DNA of 64,000 nucleotides, taken from NCBI GenBank assembly GCA_034437555.1, contig DAOTTQ010000002.1, positions 19,635-83,634 of the forward strand, written 5' to 3'. The DNA is from JANWYT01 sp034437555 (lineage in GTDB: Bacteria > Chloroflexota > Anaerolineae > Aggregatilineales > Phototrophicaceae). A program made the position numbers and the translations under genes. The notes under the pieces were generated by a model, which searched no databases, was not told where the DNA came from, and saw nothing but the letters and a program-made list of their open reading frames with translations. Positions 21,917 through 31,316 of the stretch are shown piece after piece. Each line of letters begins with the position of its first letter. Positions within the stretch are counted from its first letter, which is position 1.

Positions 21917-24175
21917 TTAGCCATTGAGTTGCGCCAGCAGTTTTCTATATTCTTCGATGCGCTCTGGGTTCATGGCAATAATTTGCTTGATGGTATGCGC
22001 GGCTTCTTTGTTTAAGCCCGCGTCTAATTGTAGCTCGCCCAGCGCGTCTAGCTGTGCGATGGCTTTTTGCTTATCGCCTAGCTTACGATAAATGCTGGCA
22101 AGCCGTGAGCGCAATGCCGTATCTTGTGAGTAGCTGCGCACAAGGTCTTCTAGCATAACCGTAATGCGGTTAATCATGCCTTTTTGAGCATATAAGCCCA
22201 ATAAGCTATCCAATCGCTTGATGGCTTCTACTTGGTTGCCTTGTGCATAGAAGATGTCTACCAGTCCACGCAGGGCTTTTTCATCTGCGGGCGTTAGCTC
22301 TAAAATTTCTTCGTATAGCTTTTGTGCTTGGCGTGAATTTAAGCGCATTTGGTGAATTTCTGCGATGTAATGCTTAATTTCTGCCAGCTTGCTATTAGGG
22401 GCTTCGATGCGACGTGCAAGACGTTCTGCCGAGGCAAACGTTTGGCTAGAACGGTCAAAATCGCCCAATTGTTGGTAGCTATTTGCCAATTCAATATATT
22501 GGGTAATGGCTTCGTTCCAGCGTTGCTCACTCTCTAGCAGTTCAATGAGGCTCATACGCACTTCAACATCAAGGGGAGCCATTTCCAGCACTTCGCCTAA
22601 AATAGAGGCGGCACGGTCATTTTCTTGGCGCACCATATACGCTTTTGCCACCACGTTATATTTGTTGATGGCTTGGCGAATACGCCCCTCTTTCATCATA
22701 ATTTCTGCCATACGCACATGCACCGGTAAATAGAAAGGCGATACTTCAATGGCTTGGTGCGACTCGTCCATTGCCAATGTAAACAAGCCTTGCCGAATGT
22801 AGCGGTCAATGCGCGATACCGACTCTGCAAGTTCATCGCCACCCTTTGCCACCAAGAAATCGACAATGCCACTCTTGCCCTCGCCAATGATGGTTTCATC
22901 TAGGTGACGGCGTGTTTCTGCAATGCGTTGCATCCAGTCTTTGCCACTTAGCAAGCCTGTAAAACGCTCATTAACGGCTTTAAGGGTTTCTTGGGTGCGT
23001 CCCTGTAGTGCGCCGATGAGATTTTCATACACCACACCAAGTTCTTCTAGTTCGGTGGGGTTGGTAGTAATCGCCGTATCCACCGCTTGCAGGCTTTGGA
23101 TGAGGTAGCGTGTGGCTTTAAGCTGTTCATCTTGCTTAAAGTATGCCAGCCCCAAACCATGTAATGCACCCGCAGTAAGGACGGGGTGGTTCATGGCTTC
23201 TGCTAAATGTGGAACGGCTTCTTTGGCTTGGTCGGTAAGTACCATAAGACCGCCCAAACACATTTTAAGGGCGGGGTGATTAAAGCCCGCTTTAAGCGCT
23301 TCATTATACGCTTTAACGGCTTCCTTGGGGCTGTCTTGCCGCTGAAATTCCATACCCTGCATGGCAAACATAACGGATTGATTTAGCCCGCCTTCAACAA
23401 CGGCTTCTGCCAGTAAACCCATTGCACTAGTAAGGGCTTCACCAATGGGACCTCGTGGGTCGGCTTCGCCAATGGGGGAGCTATCGGTTTCTGGCGACCA
23501 AAACAAATCGCCCAAGTCCTGCGGGGCAGGCTCGGCTTTTACTGCGCGTTTGCGATTAACCATGTCATCGGGCAAAACTACATCACCCCCACTTTTTAGG
23601 GCGCGAAGGGTGTTTAAGGCTTGAGCGTTCTTCGCATCAATGGCAAGGGCGCGTTCTACGGCGCGAATGGCTTTATCGACTTCGTTCAAACGCTTAAAGT
23701 TATAGGCTAATGTTAGGTATTCGCGTAATGCTTTTCCTTTGTCACCCACGCGCTCATAGGCTTGGGCTAGGCGCGCGTGAACGCTGACCAAACCCGGCGT
23801 AAGCTGTGTAGCGCGTTCCCAGTTGGCAATGGCGCGTTCCAGGTCTTTTTGTGCCAAGTACACTTCAGACACCTTCACATACTGTTGGGCAGCCTCTTTT
23901 AGCTGTCCCATGCGTTCTAGTGCATCCGCGCTTCTTTCTAGGGGTTCGGGGTCATTGGGGGCAAGCTGAATGGCGCGCCGATAAACCTTGAGGGCTTTAT
24001 CAAGTTGTCCATCGTTCAGCAATGCCAGCCCAAGATTGATATGCCCATCGGCATCATCGGGCAATTCGGCAACGGCGCGGGTGTAATGCTCAATTGCACG
24101 CGTCCAATTGCCACCCCAAGCGGCATTATGCCCCTTTTCCATATTTTTTTGAAATTCTTCATAACTTCCAGCCAT
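21917..24175 (-). CDS. large TPR-repeat protein
   Basis: A 752-residue soluble protein built mainly of tetratricopeptide repeats. A clear series lies at about 10-190 (for example DGHINLGLALLNDGQLDKAL and LAQAYERVGDKGKALREY), and another at about 455-745. A less regular middle section also has helical pairs. TPRs form a protein-binding superhelix. There is no signal peptide or membrane helix, so it acts in the cytoplasm. It lies between argF (21 bases upstream) and cdaA (66 bases downstream). Its location suggests, but does not prove, a scaffold linked to c-di-AMP signalling. GAGGGTGG precedes the ATG. Confidence 0.85.
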   Translation of the reverse strand: MAGSYEEFQKNMEKGHNAAWGGNWTRAIEHYTRAVAELPDDADGHINLGLALLNDGQLDKALKVYRRAIQLAPNDPEPLERSADALERMGQLKEAAQQYVKVSEVYLAQKDLERAIANWERATQLTPGLVSVHARLAQAYERVGDKGKALREYLTLAYNFKRLNEVDKAIRAVERALAIDAKNAQALNTLRALKSGGDVVLPDDMVNRKRAVKAEPAPQDLGDLFWSPETDSSPIGEADPRGPIGEALTSAMGLLAEAVVEGGLNQSVMFAMQGMEFQRQDSPKEAVKAYNEALKAGFNHPALKMCLGGLMVLTDQAKEAVPHLAEAMNHPVLTAGALHGLGLAYFKQDEQLKATRYLIQSLQAVDTAITTNPTELEELGVVYENLIGALQGRTQETLKAVNERFTGLLSGKDWMQRIAETRRHLDETIIGEGKSGIVDFLVAKGGDELAESVSRIDRYIRQGLFTLAMDESHQAIEVSPFYLPVHVRMAEIMMKEGRIRQAINKYNVVAKAYMVRQENDRAASILGEVLEMAPLDVEVRMSLIELLESEQRWNEAITQYIELANSYQQLGDFDRSSQTFASAERLARRIEAPNSKLAEIKHYIAEIHQMRLNSRQAQKLYEEILELTPADEKALRGLVDIFYAQGNQVEAIKRLDSLLGLYAQKGMINRITVMLEDLVRSYSQDTALRSRLASIYRKLGDKQKAIAQLDALGELQLDAGLNKEAAHTIKQIIAMNPERIEEYRKLLAQLNG

Positions 24176-24196
24176 GCGCGACCACCCTCACCAAAA

Positions 24197-25123
24197 CTAG
24201 GATTGTGTCATCAAGTGAACGAGAACTGCTTTTTGGGCATGAAGGCGATTTTCGGCTTGCTGAAAAATAACGCTTCGTCGCCCGTCTGCTAACTCATCGG
24301 TTATTTCCTCGCCCCTATGTGCGGGCAAGCAGTGCATAATTACTGCGTCTTTATGGGCAAGCCGAAGCATTGCTTCGTTAATTTGATAGCCTGCAAACGC
24401 TTTTCTGCGAATGTCGCTTTCTACTTCTTGCCCCATGCTCGTCCATGTGTCTGTATAGAGGACATGCGCCCCTTTAACGGCTTCTTCAACGTGTGTTGTA
24501 TGGGTGATGCGTGTTCCTGTTTCTTTAGCAACGCCTTCGGCAGTCTCACGGACAGATTGAGGGAGTTCGTAGCCTTCTGGGGTAGCTAATGCAAATTCAA
24601 ACCCAAATTTGCCTGCTGCATACGCCAAAGAAGTGGCGACGTTGTTGCCGTCCCCAATGAACGCCATCTTTAAGCCTTCAATGCGCCCAAAGTGTTCCTT
24701 CATGGTTAAAACGTCTGCCATCGCTTGGCAGGGGTGATTGTAATCACTTAAGCCGTTAATGACAGGGACACGCGCCCATTTTGCTAGCCCTTCTACGTGC
24801 GCGTGGTCAAATACCCGCGCCATGATGGCTTGGCAATAGCCCGAAAGCACTCTTGCCACATCGGGGACACTTTCGCGCGTGCCTAAGCCGATTTCGCTAG
24901 GGCTAAGGTAGACCGCATCACCGCCAAGGTGCTTCATGCCCACTTCAAAAGAAACCCGTGTGCGAAGGGACGGTTTTTGGAAAATCATCCCTAAAATTTT
25001 ACCTGCTAAAACGGGACGATTACCGCCCGATTTCCACTCTGTTTTTAGATGTTCAGCCAGCCTAATGAGTTCTCTCAATTCAAAGCTCGACCAGTCGGTC
25101 AGGGCTAAAAAATCCTTCTTCAT
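24197..25123 (-). CDS. argF: ornithine carbamoyltransferase
   Basis: The 308-residue product matches the family size. The carbamoyl phosphate site KPSLRTRVSFEVGM is present (SLRTR in place of the usual STRTR), as are NGLSDYNHPCQ and the ornithine-site HCLPAHRGEEI. The enzyme makes citrulline from ornithine and carbamoyl phosphate in arginine biosynthesis. No other arg gene is nearby. It heads the minus-strand block argF-TPR-cdaA-cdaR, with an extended -10 promoter at 25168-25176. The SLRTR substitution is conservative and should not abolish activity. Confidence 0.95.
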   Translation of the reverse strand: MKKDFLALTDWSSFELRELIRLAEHLKTEWKSGGNRPVLAGKILGMIFQKPSLRTRVSFEVGMKHLGGDAVYLSPSEIGLGTRESVPDVARVLSGYCQAIMARVFDHAHVEGLAKWARVPVINGLSDYNHPCQAMADVLTMKEHFGRIEGLKMAFIGDGNNVATSLAYAAGKFGFEFALATPEGYELPQSVRETAEGVAKETGTRITHTTHVEEAVKGAHVLYTDTWTSMGQEVESDIRRKAFAGYQINEAMLRLAHKDAVIMHCLPAHRGEEITDELADGRRSVIFQQAENRLHAQKAVLVHLMTQS

Positions 25124-25167
25124 GAAGCAAACACTGCTTTCTAATGCGATGAATGAGTATCGCTTTT

Positions 25168-25176
25168 AGTATAACA
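25168..25176 (-). promoter_or_regulatory. extended -10 promoter of argF
   Basis: Minus strand TGTTATACT, 44 bases upstream of the argF start and downstream of the polA stop. It matches the TGTTATA form seen before polA and the GlsB-like gene. Confidence 0.5.
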
Positions 25177-25207
25177 CAGATGAAAAAATAGCGAAAACAT
25201 CTTATGC

Positions 25208-27973
25208 CTATGTGATAGACTGCATCTCTAGCCAGTTTGCGCCATGTTCGGCGTTTGCCACCAATGGCACATCCAGTTTGTACGCGGATTGCATCTTCTC
25301 TAGCACCAATTGAGTGACACCCTCAAGCTCTTCTTGGGGGAGTTCGAGTACCAATTCATCATGCACCTGTAAAATCATTTTGGCGCGTGGAAACTGCTCA
25401 TTAAGTGCGTGATATAAGTTAATCATGGCAATTTTCAAGATGTCTGCAGCTGTGCCTTGAATGGGCGCGTTAATGGCAACCCGTAGCTCGGATTGGGCTT
25501 CTTGGGCGTTAAGATTGCCTTGCATTAGCCGATGAAAATAGCGTTTGCGCCCCAGTAGCGTTTCTACAAAGCCATATTCTTTGGCTTTGGCTTTGGTGCT
25601 TTCGATGTAGTGTTCTACCATCGGTAGGCGTTCAAAGTAGGTTTTAACGAACTTATCGGCTTGTGCCAGCGTTAAATCGCTATCACGCGCTAAACGAAAT
25701 GCTCCCATGCCATACATAAGCCCGAAGTTGACGCGCTTGGCAAAACTGCGTTGCTCTGATGTCACTTCTTCTAGGGGAATGCCGTACACGGTGGCAGCAG
25801 TGGCTTTATGGATGTCTTGCCCCTCATGGAAGGCTTGCTTTAGGGTTTCATCACCGCTGATGTGTGCCATCACGCGCAGTTCAATTTGGCTATAGTCTAC
25901 GGCAAGGAGGGTATAGCCCTTTTCGGCAATAAACGCCTTGCGGATTTCGCGCCCTAGATCGGTACGGATGGGGATATTTTGCAAGTTGGGGTTAGAGCTA
26001 CTAAAACGTCCTGTGGATGTGCCTGTTTGATTGTAGCTGGTATGAACGCGCCCCGTTTTGGGGTTAATGAGGGCGGGGAGTGCGTCCACATAGGTACTCT
26101 TTAACTTGGCTAGCTCGCGGTATTCCATGATGACAGGAATAATGGGGTGTGCGCCATGCAATGCCTCTAGTGTGGTTACGTTTGTAGAATACCCAAACGT
26201 CGTTTTCTTTAAGCCCTTCGGCGATAAGTTAAGGCGTTCAAACAGCACTTCATTCAGTTGTTTGGGGCTGTTGATGTTAAACGCGCCACCCTCTGCCATG
26301 TCATAAATGCGCTGTTCTAGGGCGTGCAACTGTTGTTCAAATTGTGCGCTCATTTGCGCCAAAAATGGCACATCGAGCTTTGTCCCTGCGCGCTCCATAC
26401 TGGCAATGATGGGAATGAGGGGCATTTCTATTTCATAAAAGAGGCGTTCTGTGCCTTGCTCACGCAATCTATCGCTTAAAAAACGATACGCCTTCATGGT
26501 GACAACGGCATCGGCGGCGGCATAGGGCGCAACGTCATCAATGCCCACTTCTGCCATTGTAATTTGCTTTTTGCCCTTGCCAATGAGTGAGCTAATTTCT
26601 TGCATCTCTATCTTAAACTCTTGGCGTGCAAAGGCTTTTAGCCCCAAAAATCGGCTGATGGGGTCACGTATCCATTCAGCAATCATGGTATCAAACGTAA
26701 TCGGCGTAACATCAATGCCCACGTTCTGAAGTGTCATCAGGTCAAAGGTGGCATTGTGCGCCACTTTGGGAATGTTGGGGTTGGTGAGCGCGGTCGTAAG
26801 GGCTTTAACAACTTGCGAGAGGGGCAATTGCTCGCGGACGGTTTCTTCAAAGAGCGTGCCTGCGCCTTCTGCAAGGTGTCCTACTGGCACATAGTAGCCC
26901 GTTTTGTCATCGGTGGCTAGTGACAAGCCAACCATCTTATCGCGCATGGGTTCTGTGCCTGTCGTTTCGGCATCAAACACAATTACACGGGCGTTATTAA
27001 GCACCTGAACGAGTGCATCAAGCTGAGCTTGGGTGGTAACGGTAATCGTTTCGTACTGAAAGGGCGGGGCTTCTTCTTCTGATGTTTCTTCAAGAAGCGC
27101 ATCCGTTTGTAGGCGTTTTAGGCGGTCTCTTAGGCTACGAAACTCTAGCTCCCCAAACAGGTCATCCACACGCGCCTTATTAAAATCAGAAGCCACACAG
27201 GCATCAAGGTTTAGAGTAATGGGCATATCGCACTTGATGGTGGCGAGTTCACGGCTTAAGTATGCCATCTCGCGCCCGTCAATTAACTTTTGCTGAACAC
27301 TGCTCTTGATGCTTTCCAGATTGGCATACACGCCACCAAGTGTTTCATAGGCTTGTAAGAGGGTGGTGGCGGTTTTTTCACCAATGCCCTTCACGCCGGG
27401 TATATTGTCCGAGCTATCGCCCATGAGGGCTTTAAGGTCTATCAGTTGCGTGGGCTTTAGTGCGTATTTTGCCTCAAACGCAGGCACGTCATACACAATA
27501 TCATCGCCCTTCCAGCTTGGAAGCTGAACGCGGACGCGAGGCGCGAGCAATTGCAAAATGTCTCTGTCACCCGTGATAATGTGAACGTTTAGCCCCAGTG
27601 CTTCGGCTTGGCGCGTCACTGTGCCAATGACATCGTCGGCTTCGCTGTCATCCAGTTCTAGAACGGGGATATTGAACGCTTCAACAAGCTGATAAATGCG
27701 CGTAAACTGTGATACCAGTTCGGGGGGCATGGCATCGCGCGTGCCTTTATATTCGGGATAGAGTATTTCGCGCCCACTTAAGCCCTTATCAAAGCTAACG
27801 GCTAAAAAGTGTGGTTTAATTTCAAGCAGTTCTATCAGTTTGGTGGCAAAGCCCATCACGGCAAATGTGGTTTCGCCCGTGCGCGTTTGCATTCTTGTGC
27901 GCTCTAATGCAAAAAATTGCCGATAAGCCACCGCGTGACCATCAATTAAATAAAGCGTGGGGCGTTCTAACAT
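25208..27973 (-). CDS. polA: DNA polymerase I
   Basis: The 921-residue product has all three activities. The 5'-3' exonuclease (1-290) has YLIDGHAVAYRQFFAL and DDSEADDVIGT. The proofreading 3'-5' exonuclease (about 320-510) keeps its acidic residues in VFDAETTGTEP, HNATFDLMTL and YAAADAVVTM. The polymerase domain (about 540-921) shows VDYSQIELRVMAHISG, RSFAKRVNFGLMYGMG and VHDELVLELP. It fills gaps and removes RNA primers. Retention of the proofreading residues is notable because several thermophile PolA proteins have lost them. An extended -10 promoter lies at 28010-28018. Confidence 0.97.
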   Translation of the reverse strand: MLERPTLYLIDGHAVAYRQFFALERTRMQTRTGETTFAVMGFATKLIELLEIKPHFLAVSFDKGLSGREILYPEYKGTRDAMPPELVSQFTRIYQLVEAFNIPVLELDDSEADDVIGTVTRQAEALGLNVHIITGDRDILQLLAPRVRVQLPSWKGDDIVYDVPAFEAKYALKPTQLIDLKALMGDSSDNIPGVKGIGEKTATTLLQAYETLGGVYANLESIKSSVQQKLIDGREMAYLSRELATIKCDMPITLNLDACVASDFNKARVDDLFGELEFRSLRDRLKRLQTDALLEETSEEEAPPFQYETITVTTQAQLDALVQVLNNARVIVFDAETTGTEPMRDKMVGLSLATDDKTGYYVPVGHLAEGAGTLFEETVREQLPLSQVVKALTTALTNPNIPKVAHNATFDLMTLQNVGIDVTPITFDTMIAEWIRDPISRFLGLKAFARQEFKIEMQEISSLIGKGKKQITMAEVGIDDVAPYAAADAVVTMKAYRFLSDRLREQGTERLFYEIEMPLIPIIASMERAGTKLDVPFLAQMSAQFEQQLHALEQRIYDMAEGGAFNINSPKQLNEVLFERLNLSPKGLKKTTFGYSTNVTTLEALHGAHPIIPVIMEYRELAKLKSTYVDALPALINPKTGRVHTSYNQTGTSTGRFSSSNPNLQNIPIRTDLGREIRKAFIAEKGYTLLAVDYSQIELRVMAHISGDETLKQAFHEGQDIHKATAATVYGIPLEEVTSEQRSFAKRVNFGLMYGMGAFRLARDSDLTLAQADKFVKTYFERLPMVEHYIESTKAKAKEYGFVETLLGRKRYFHRLMQGNLNAQEAQSELRVAINAPIQGTAADILKIAMINLYHALNEQFPRAKMILQVHDELVLELPQEELEGVTQLVLEKMQSAYKLDVPLVANAEHGANWLEMQSIT

Positions 27974-28009
27974 GCTATTTCCTAAGCGTAAAAGCGAACA
28001 TTTGCGCTA

Positions 28010-28018
28010 ATTATAACA
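28010..28018 (-). promoter_or_regulatory. extended -10 promoter of polA
   Basis: Minus strand TGTTATAAT, 36 bases upstream of the polA start, in the 51-base gap after the preceding minus-strand gene. Confidence 0.55.
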
Positions 28019-28024
28019 CAAGGT

Positions 28025-30034
28025 TTATTCGCGCACGAAGTTAATAAACTCCTGAATTTCTTCAATGTTCATTTCTCTGGCAGAAGGCATAATGAGATAG
28101 CTATCCGACCACAGCGTTTCTGGCACAACGTAGGCGTTGATGCTTTGGGCAATTTGCGCCGAAAGTTGCATCAGTTGGCGGACGTGCTGTTGTGGGGGGA
28201 CGGCATCGGGGGCATCCACACGCAAATAAATAAAGTCCTCGTATACATCAAGGTTATAAATTTTCCAGCCCTCGTCGTTAAGGCGGCTATCAATTCCCAC
28301 CACCAATTTTTGCGCGATTTGACTTGTCAGCTCGGCTTCGGGATTGCGTAATATCCACACAAAACTATAGGGCGCAAGCGTTTGAGGTGACGATTCTTCT
28401 TGAACAGGTACAACGGGCGGTTCTGGTGTGGGCAGGGTTGGGGGTGTGACAACGGGCGCAATGCCCTCTTTAGGCTCGTCCAGTTCTGCGATGGGTTCTT
28501 CGAAAACGGTGGGTTCTGGCACGCTGGCAAGGGCTTCTACCAGACGTTTGCCTTGCCGACGAATAGCACCCAAAGGCGTTGTGCCAATAAACAGTAACGA
28601 CAACACCAAGTTTTCGGCGGTTCTTTGGCTATACAGCATATAATCCGCGCCCGTGTTGGGCATGGTGATGAAGTTAATTTGGGCAGGCTGTCCTTCTTCA
28701 CTAAGCGCATCAAGAAGCTGACTTTTAATTTCCTCTATTTCTTGCAGTGGCAATTGCCCGCTATACGCCACAATGTCATCGCCCTGCATCAAGATGAGGG
28801 CTTCTGCCATTAGCTCCAATGACATGCGCGTTAGCCCTAAAGCCATTTGTGCAATGCGTGGGTCTTTGGCGACGGATAAACGCGGGGAGAGTGTGGGGGT
28901 TTCGCGCCCTTCTTCGTCGATAATTTCGGCAAAACTGCTGTTAAATTGGCTTTCATCTAATGTCTGTAGGGATGTTTCTTCAAAGGCGTGTTCGTCTAGG
29001 GCGTGCGTTTCTTCAATGATGCCTTCGTCAATCCCTTCCTCGTGTTTGCTCTCATTGTTTAACGAAGCGGGCATATTCTGTGCTTCTATCACAGCAGGAC
29101 GCGAGCGCACAATAGGCGTTAGACGGTCTGTTTCTAAGGTTTCGTCCGCCAACACTTCTAGTGTTGCCTTTGAGGGAAGCGTGGTGGTGGCAGTGTAATC
29201 AAGCGGTGAATCATCTATCACTTCTATCATATCGGTACGAAAGAAGTCGGGTTCGCTGGCATAAGGCGAGGGCGACTGCGACTCTGTTACACGCTCCATA
29301 AAAGACTCTGCGTTATAGTTGTCTATGGGCGTTGATGTATCTAGCGCGCTCTCTAAAATTTGCGTGGCTAAAATTTGCCGTGATGCGCTTCCCGTTTGGG
29401 GCGTTTCATCATCAGGGGCAATAGACTCTGGCGCAACAATGGGCGTGGCGTTGGTGATGTGTGATTTAAGGTCGTTGAGCGTTGCGCTTTCTTCAAAGCT
29501 AGGAATGGGCGGTTCTTCTGCAAGCAGGCGTTGGAAGATTTCTTCAGAGCGTTTTTTAGCCTCTGCCTCTTCGGCTGCGGTATCTTCTAGCTCTTGCTCG
29601 GATAGGGCAACAGTTTCGCTTTCATCAGTAATCGGAAAAAGCGTTCTTGTGTCGGGTTGTGAATCAAACATTTGTTGGATGGCAGTTTCTAGCAAGTTTA
29701 CAAGGCTTCTGATGGGCATGGGCAAATCGACCACCGCTTGCACATTTAAGCCTTTAACAAGGGCTTCTATAGAAGGGTGATTTGGCGAAACCACAATGCC
29801 AATATCAGGCTGAAGTAGGCGAATTTGTTCGACAATGCGCTCACCGCTCATGTCGCGTATGGTAAAATCAATTAAAGCGACATCTTGGGGCGAATTGCTT
29901 AAGAAAGAAAGGGCATTTTGGGCAGATGCAAAAGATGTCACTGCAAAACGACCATCGCGTTCTAGCGACTCTTTAAGGTTGATAGAATAACCAACATGGC
30001 GTGTAACGACTAAAACGCGCTTTACTACTTGCAC
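28025..30034 (-). CDS. degenerate receiver, roadblock-like and Y1-transposase-like fusion protein
   Basis: A 669-residue cytoplasmic protein. Residues 4-115 are a receiver-like domain with Asp56 (ALIDFTIRDMSGE), but the acidic pair is replaced by TRH (11-13) and the switch Lys-Pro by LPMP, so phosphorylation is doubtful. A long acidic low-complexity linker (about 120-385) follows. Residues about 395-510 look like a roadblock/LC7 domain (EALILMQGDDIVAYSG, LVLSLLFIGTTPLGAI). The last ~115 residues follow the IS200/Y1 transposase pattern (YSFVWILRNPEAELT, YEDFIYLRVDAPDAV, LWSDSYLIMPSARE), with the metal-binding HxH replaced by YLR. GTG 30034 has AAGGAG 7 bases upstream. The overall role is unknown; a signalling or polarity adaptor is one inference. 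Confidence 0.75.
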   Translation of the reverse strand: MQVVKRVLVVTRHVGYSINLKESLERDGRFAVTSFASAQNALSFLSNSPQDVALIDFTIRDMSGERIVEQIRLLQPDIGIVVSPNHPSIEALVKGLNVQAVVDLPMPIRSLVNLLETAIQQMFDSQPDTRTLFPITDESETVALSEQELEDTAAEEAEAKKRSEEIFQRLLAEEPPIPSFEESATLNDLKSHITNATPIVAPESIAPDDETPQTGSASRQILATQILESALDTSTPIDNYNAESFMERVTESQSPSPYASEPDFFRTDMIEVIDDSPLDYTATTTLPSKATLEVLADETLETDRLTPIVRSRPAVIEAQNMPASLNNESKHEEGIDEGIIEETHALDEHAFEETSLQTLDESQFNSSFAEIIDEEGRETPTLSPRLSVAKDPRIAQMALGLTRMSLELMAEALILMQGDDIVAYSGQLPLQEIEEIKSQLLDALSEEGQPAQINFITMPNTGADYMLYSQRTAENLVLSLLFIGTTPLGAIRRQGKRLVEALASVPEPTVFEEPIAELDEPKEGIAPVVTPPTLPTPEPPVVPVQEESSPQTLAPYSFVWILRNPEAELTSQIAQKLVVGIDSRLNDEGWKIYNLDVYEDFIYLRVDAPDAVPPQQHVRQLMQLSAQIAQSINAYVVPETLWSDSYLIMPSAREMNIEEIQEFINFVRE

Positions 30035-30089
30035 AGAACAACTCCTTAAGAACGTCACCGCGACCCACGCGACTCATCTTCAAGTCTTA

Positions 30090-30117
30090 ATTGTACTCTG
30101 TGTGTGCAATACGGCAA
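30090..30117 (-). promoter_or_regulatory. possible promoter of the degenerate-receiver gene
   Basis: Minus strand TTGCCG and TACAAT, 16 bases apart, about 56 bases upstream of the GTG at 30034, in the region shared with the divergent receiver-kinase gene. Confidence 0.4.
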
Positions 30118-30213
30118 GAAAAACCCAACTTTTCCCTATTGTTTGGTTGCTAAAAGTCGAAAGAAGTATTACATTAGATGCTGACAGTAATCGGAGCTAA
30201 ACGGCTTACTCTT

Positions 30214-31311
30214 ATGACAACAATTTTGGTAGTAGAAGACGCAAAAGATTTACGTGAAGATATGCTAGAAATGCTAACATTAGAAGGGTTTGGCGTGTTT
30301 GGCGCAGAGAACGGGCTTGTGGGTCTAGAGATGGCACGCTTGCACCACCCCGACATTATTATTTGCGATGTTATGATGCCTGAGCTTGATGGCTATGGCT
30401 TATTAGAGGCACTGCGTAAAACCCCCGAAACTGCCACGATACCCTTTGTTTTTCTAACATCACGTACAGAGCGTGTCAATGTTCGGCATGGGATGGTTTT
30501 GGGCGCAGATGATTATTTGACAAAGCCTTTCTTGGTGGGGGAACTTTTAGAAGCTATTCGCTCGCAGCTTAAAAAGCGTTCTGACCTAAACGAAGTGGTA
30601 AACAAACGCCTAAGCGAACTGCGCGAAAACATTACAACGGCACTTCCTCATGAGCTACGCACCCCCCTTAATACCATCATTGGCTTCTCGGACATGCTGA
30701 TTAGCGAGGCGCAACGCCTAAAACCCGACCAAGTTGTTGATTGGGCAACTCACATTAACACCGCTGGACATCGCCTGTATCGCATGACCGAAAACTTTTT
30801 AGCGTATGCCCGTATTACCATTGCCACTGATTCTGCTGAAATGCGCGCCACCTATCAAGAAGAGCGCGTGATTGGGTCTGCGTCTATGATAGAAGCCCAA
30901 GCGATGCGCGTTGCGTCGCGTTATAAGCGTGATGACGACTATATCATGACCGTAGAAGATGCCGATGAATTACACATTAGCTATTCTGATATGCAAAAGG
31001 TGCTGGAAGAATTGCTAGATAACGCTTTTAAGTTTAGTGATGCGGGTACAAAAATAGAGATCATTGGGCGAGTAGAGAATAATGGTTATACCGTGCAAAT
31101 TAGCGATAACGGGCGTGGCATTAGCCCTGAACGTGCTAAAAGCATTGGCGCATACATGCAATTTGAACGCTGGTTTTATGAACAGCAGGGCATGGGGCTG
31201 GGGCTGGCGATTGTTACACAGCTGATGAACCTGTACGAAGGCACGTTTAGCGTTAAGCCCCAACAGGGCAAGAGTGGCACTGTTGTAAGTATTTGGGTTA
31301 AAGTGGGGTAA
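30214..31311 (+). CDS. receiver-histidine kinase hybrid
   Basis: A 365-residue soluble protein with the receiver first and the kinase second. The receiver (1-120) has LVVEDAKDLRED, Asp52 in ICDVMMPELDG and YLTKPFLVGE. The HisKA domain has His146 in LPHELRTPLNTIIG, and HATPase_c has EELLDNAFKF, DNGRGISPE and GMGLGLAIV. An N-terminal receiver lets another kinase control this one. It has no sensor domain of its own. ATG 30214 begins directly at the receiver; an upstream ATG at 30178 would add 12 residues, and neither has an ideal ribosome binding site. It is divergent from the degenerate-receiver gene. Confidence 0.88.
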   Translation: MTTILVVEDAKDLREDMLEMLTLEGFGVFGAENGLVGLEMARLHHPDIIICDVMMPELDGYGLLEALRKTPETATIPFVFLTSRTERVNVRHGMVLGADDYLTKPFLVGELLEAIRSQLKKRSDLNEVVNKRLSELRENITTALPHELRTPLNTIIGFSDMLISEAQRLKPDQVVDWATHINTAGHRLYRMTENFLAYARITIATDSAEMRATYQEERVIGSASMIEAQAMRVASRYKRDDDYIMTVEDADELHISYSDMQKVLEELLDNAFKFSDAGTKIEIIGRVENNGYTVQISDNGRGISPERAKSIGAYMQFERWFYEQQGMGLGLAIVTQLMNLYEGTFSVKPQQGKSGTVVSIWVKVG

Positions 31312-31316
31312 AGATT

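Noticed and set aside
28025..28375. Active IS200/IS605 transposase
   Set aside because: The HxH metal site and catalytic Tyr are missing, the domain is fused in frame to a large signalling protein, and no IS ends flank it.
30178..30213. Upstream ATG for the receiver-kinase gene
   Set aside because: It adds 12 residues before a complete receiver domain. It is not excluded, since neither start has a strong ribosome binding site, but the ATG at 30214 begins as receivers usually do.
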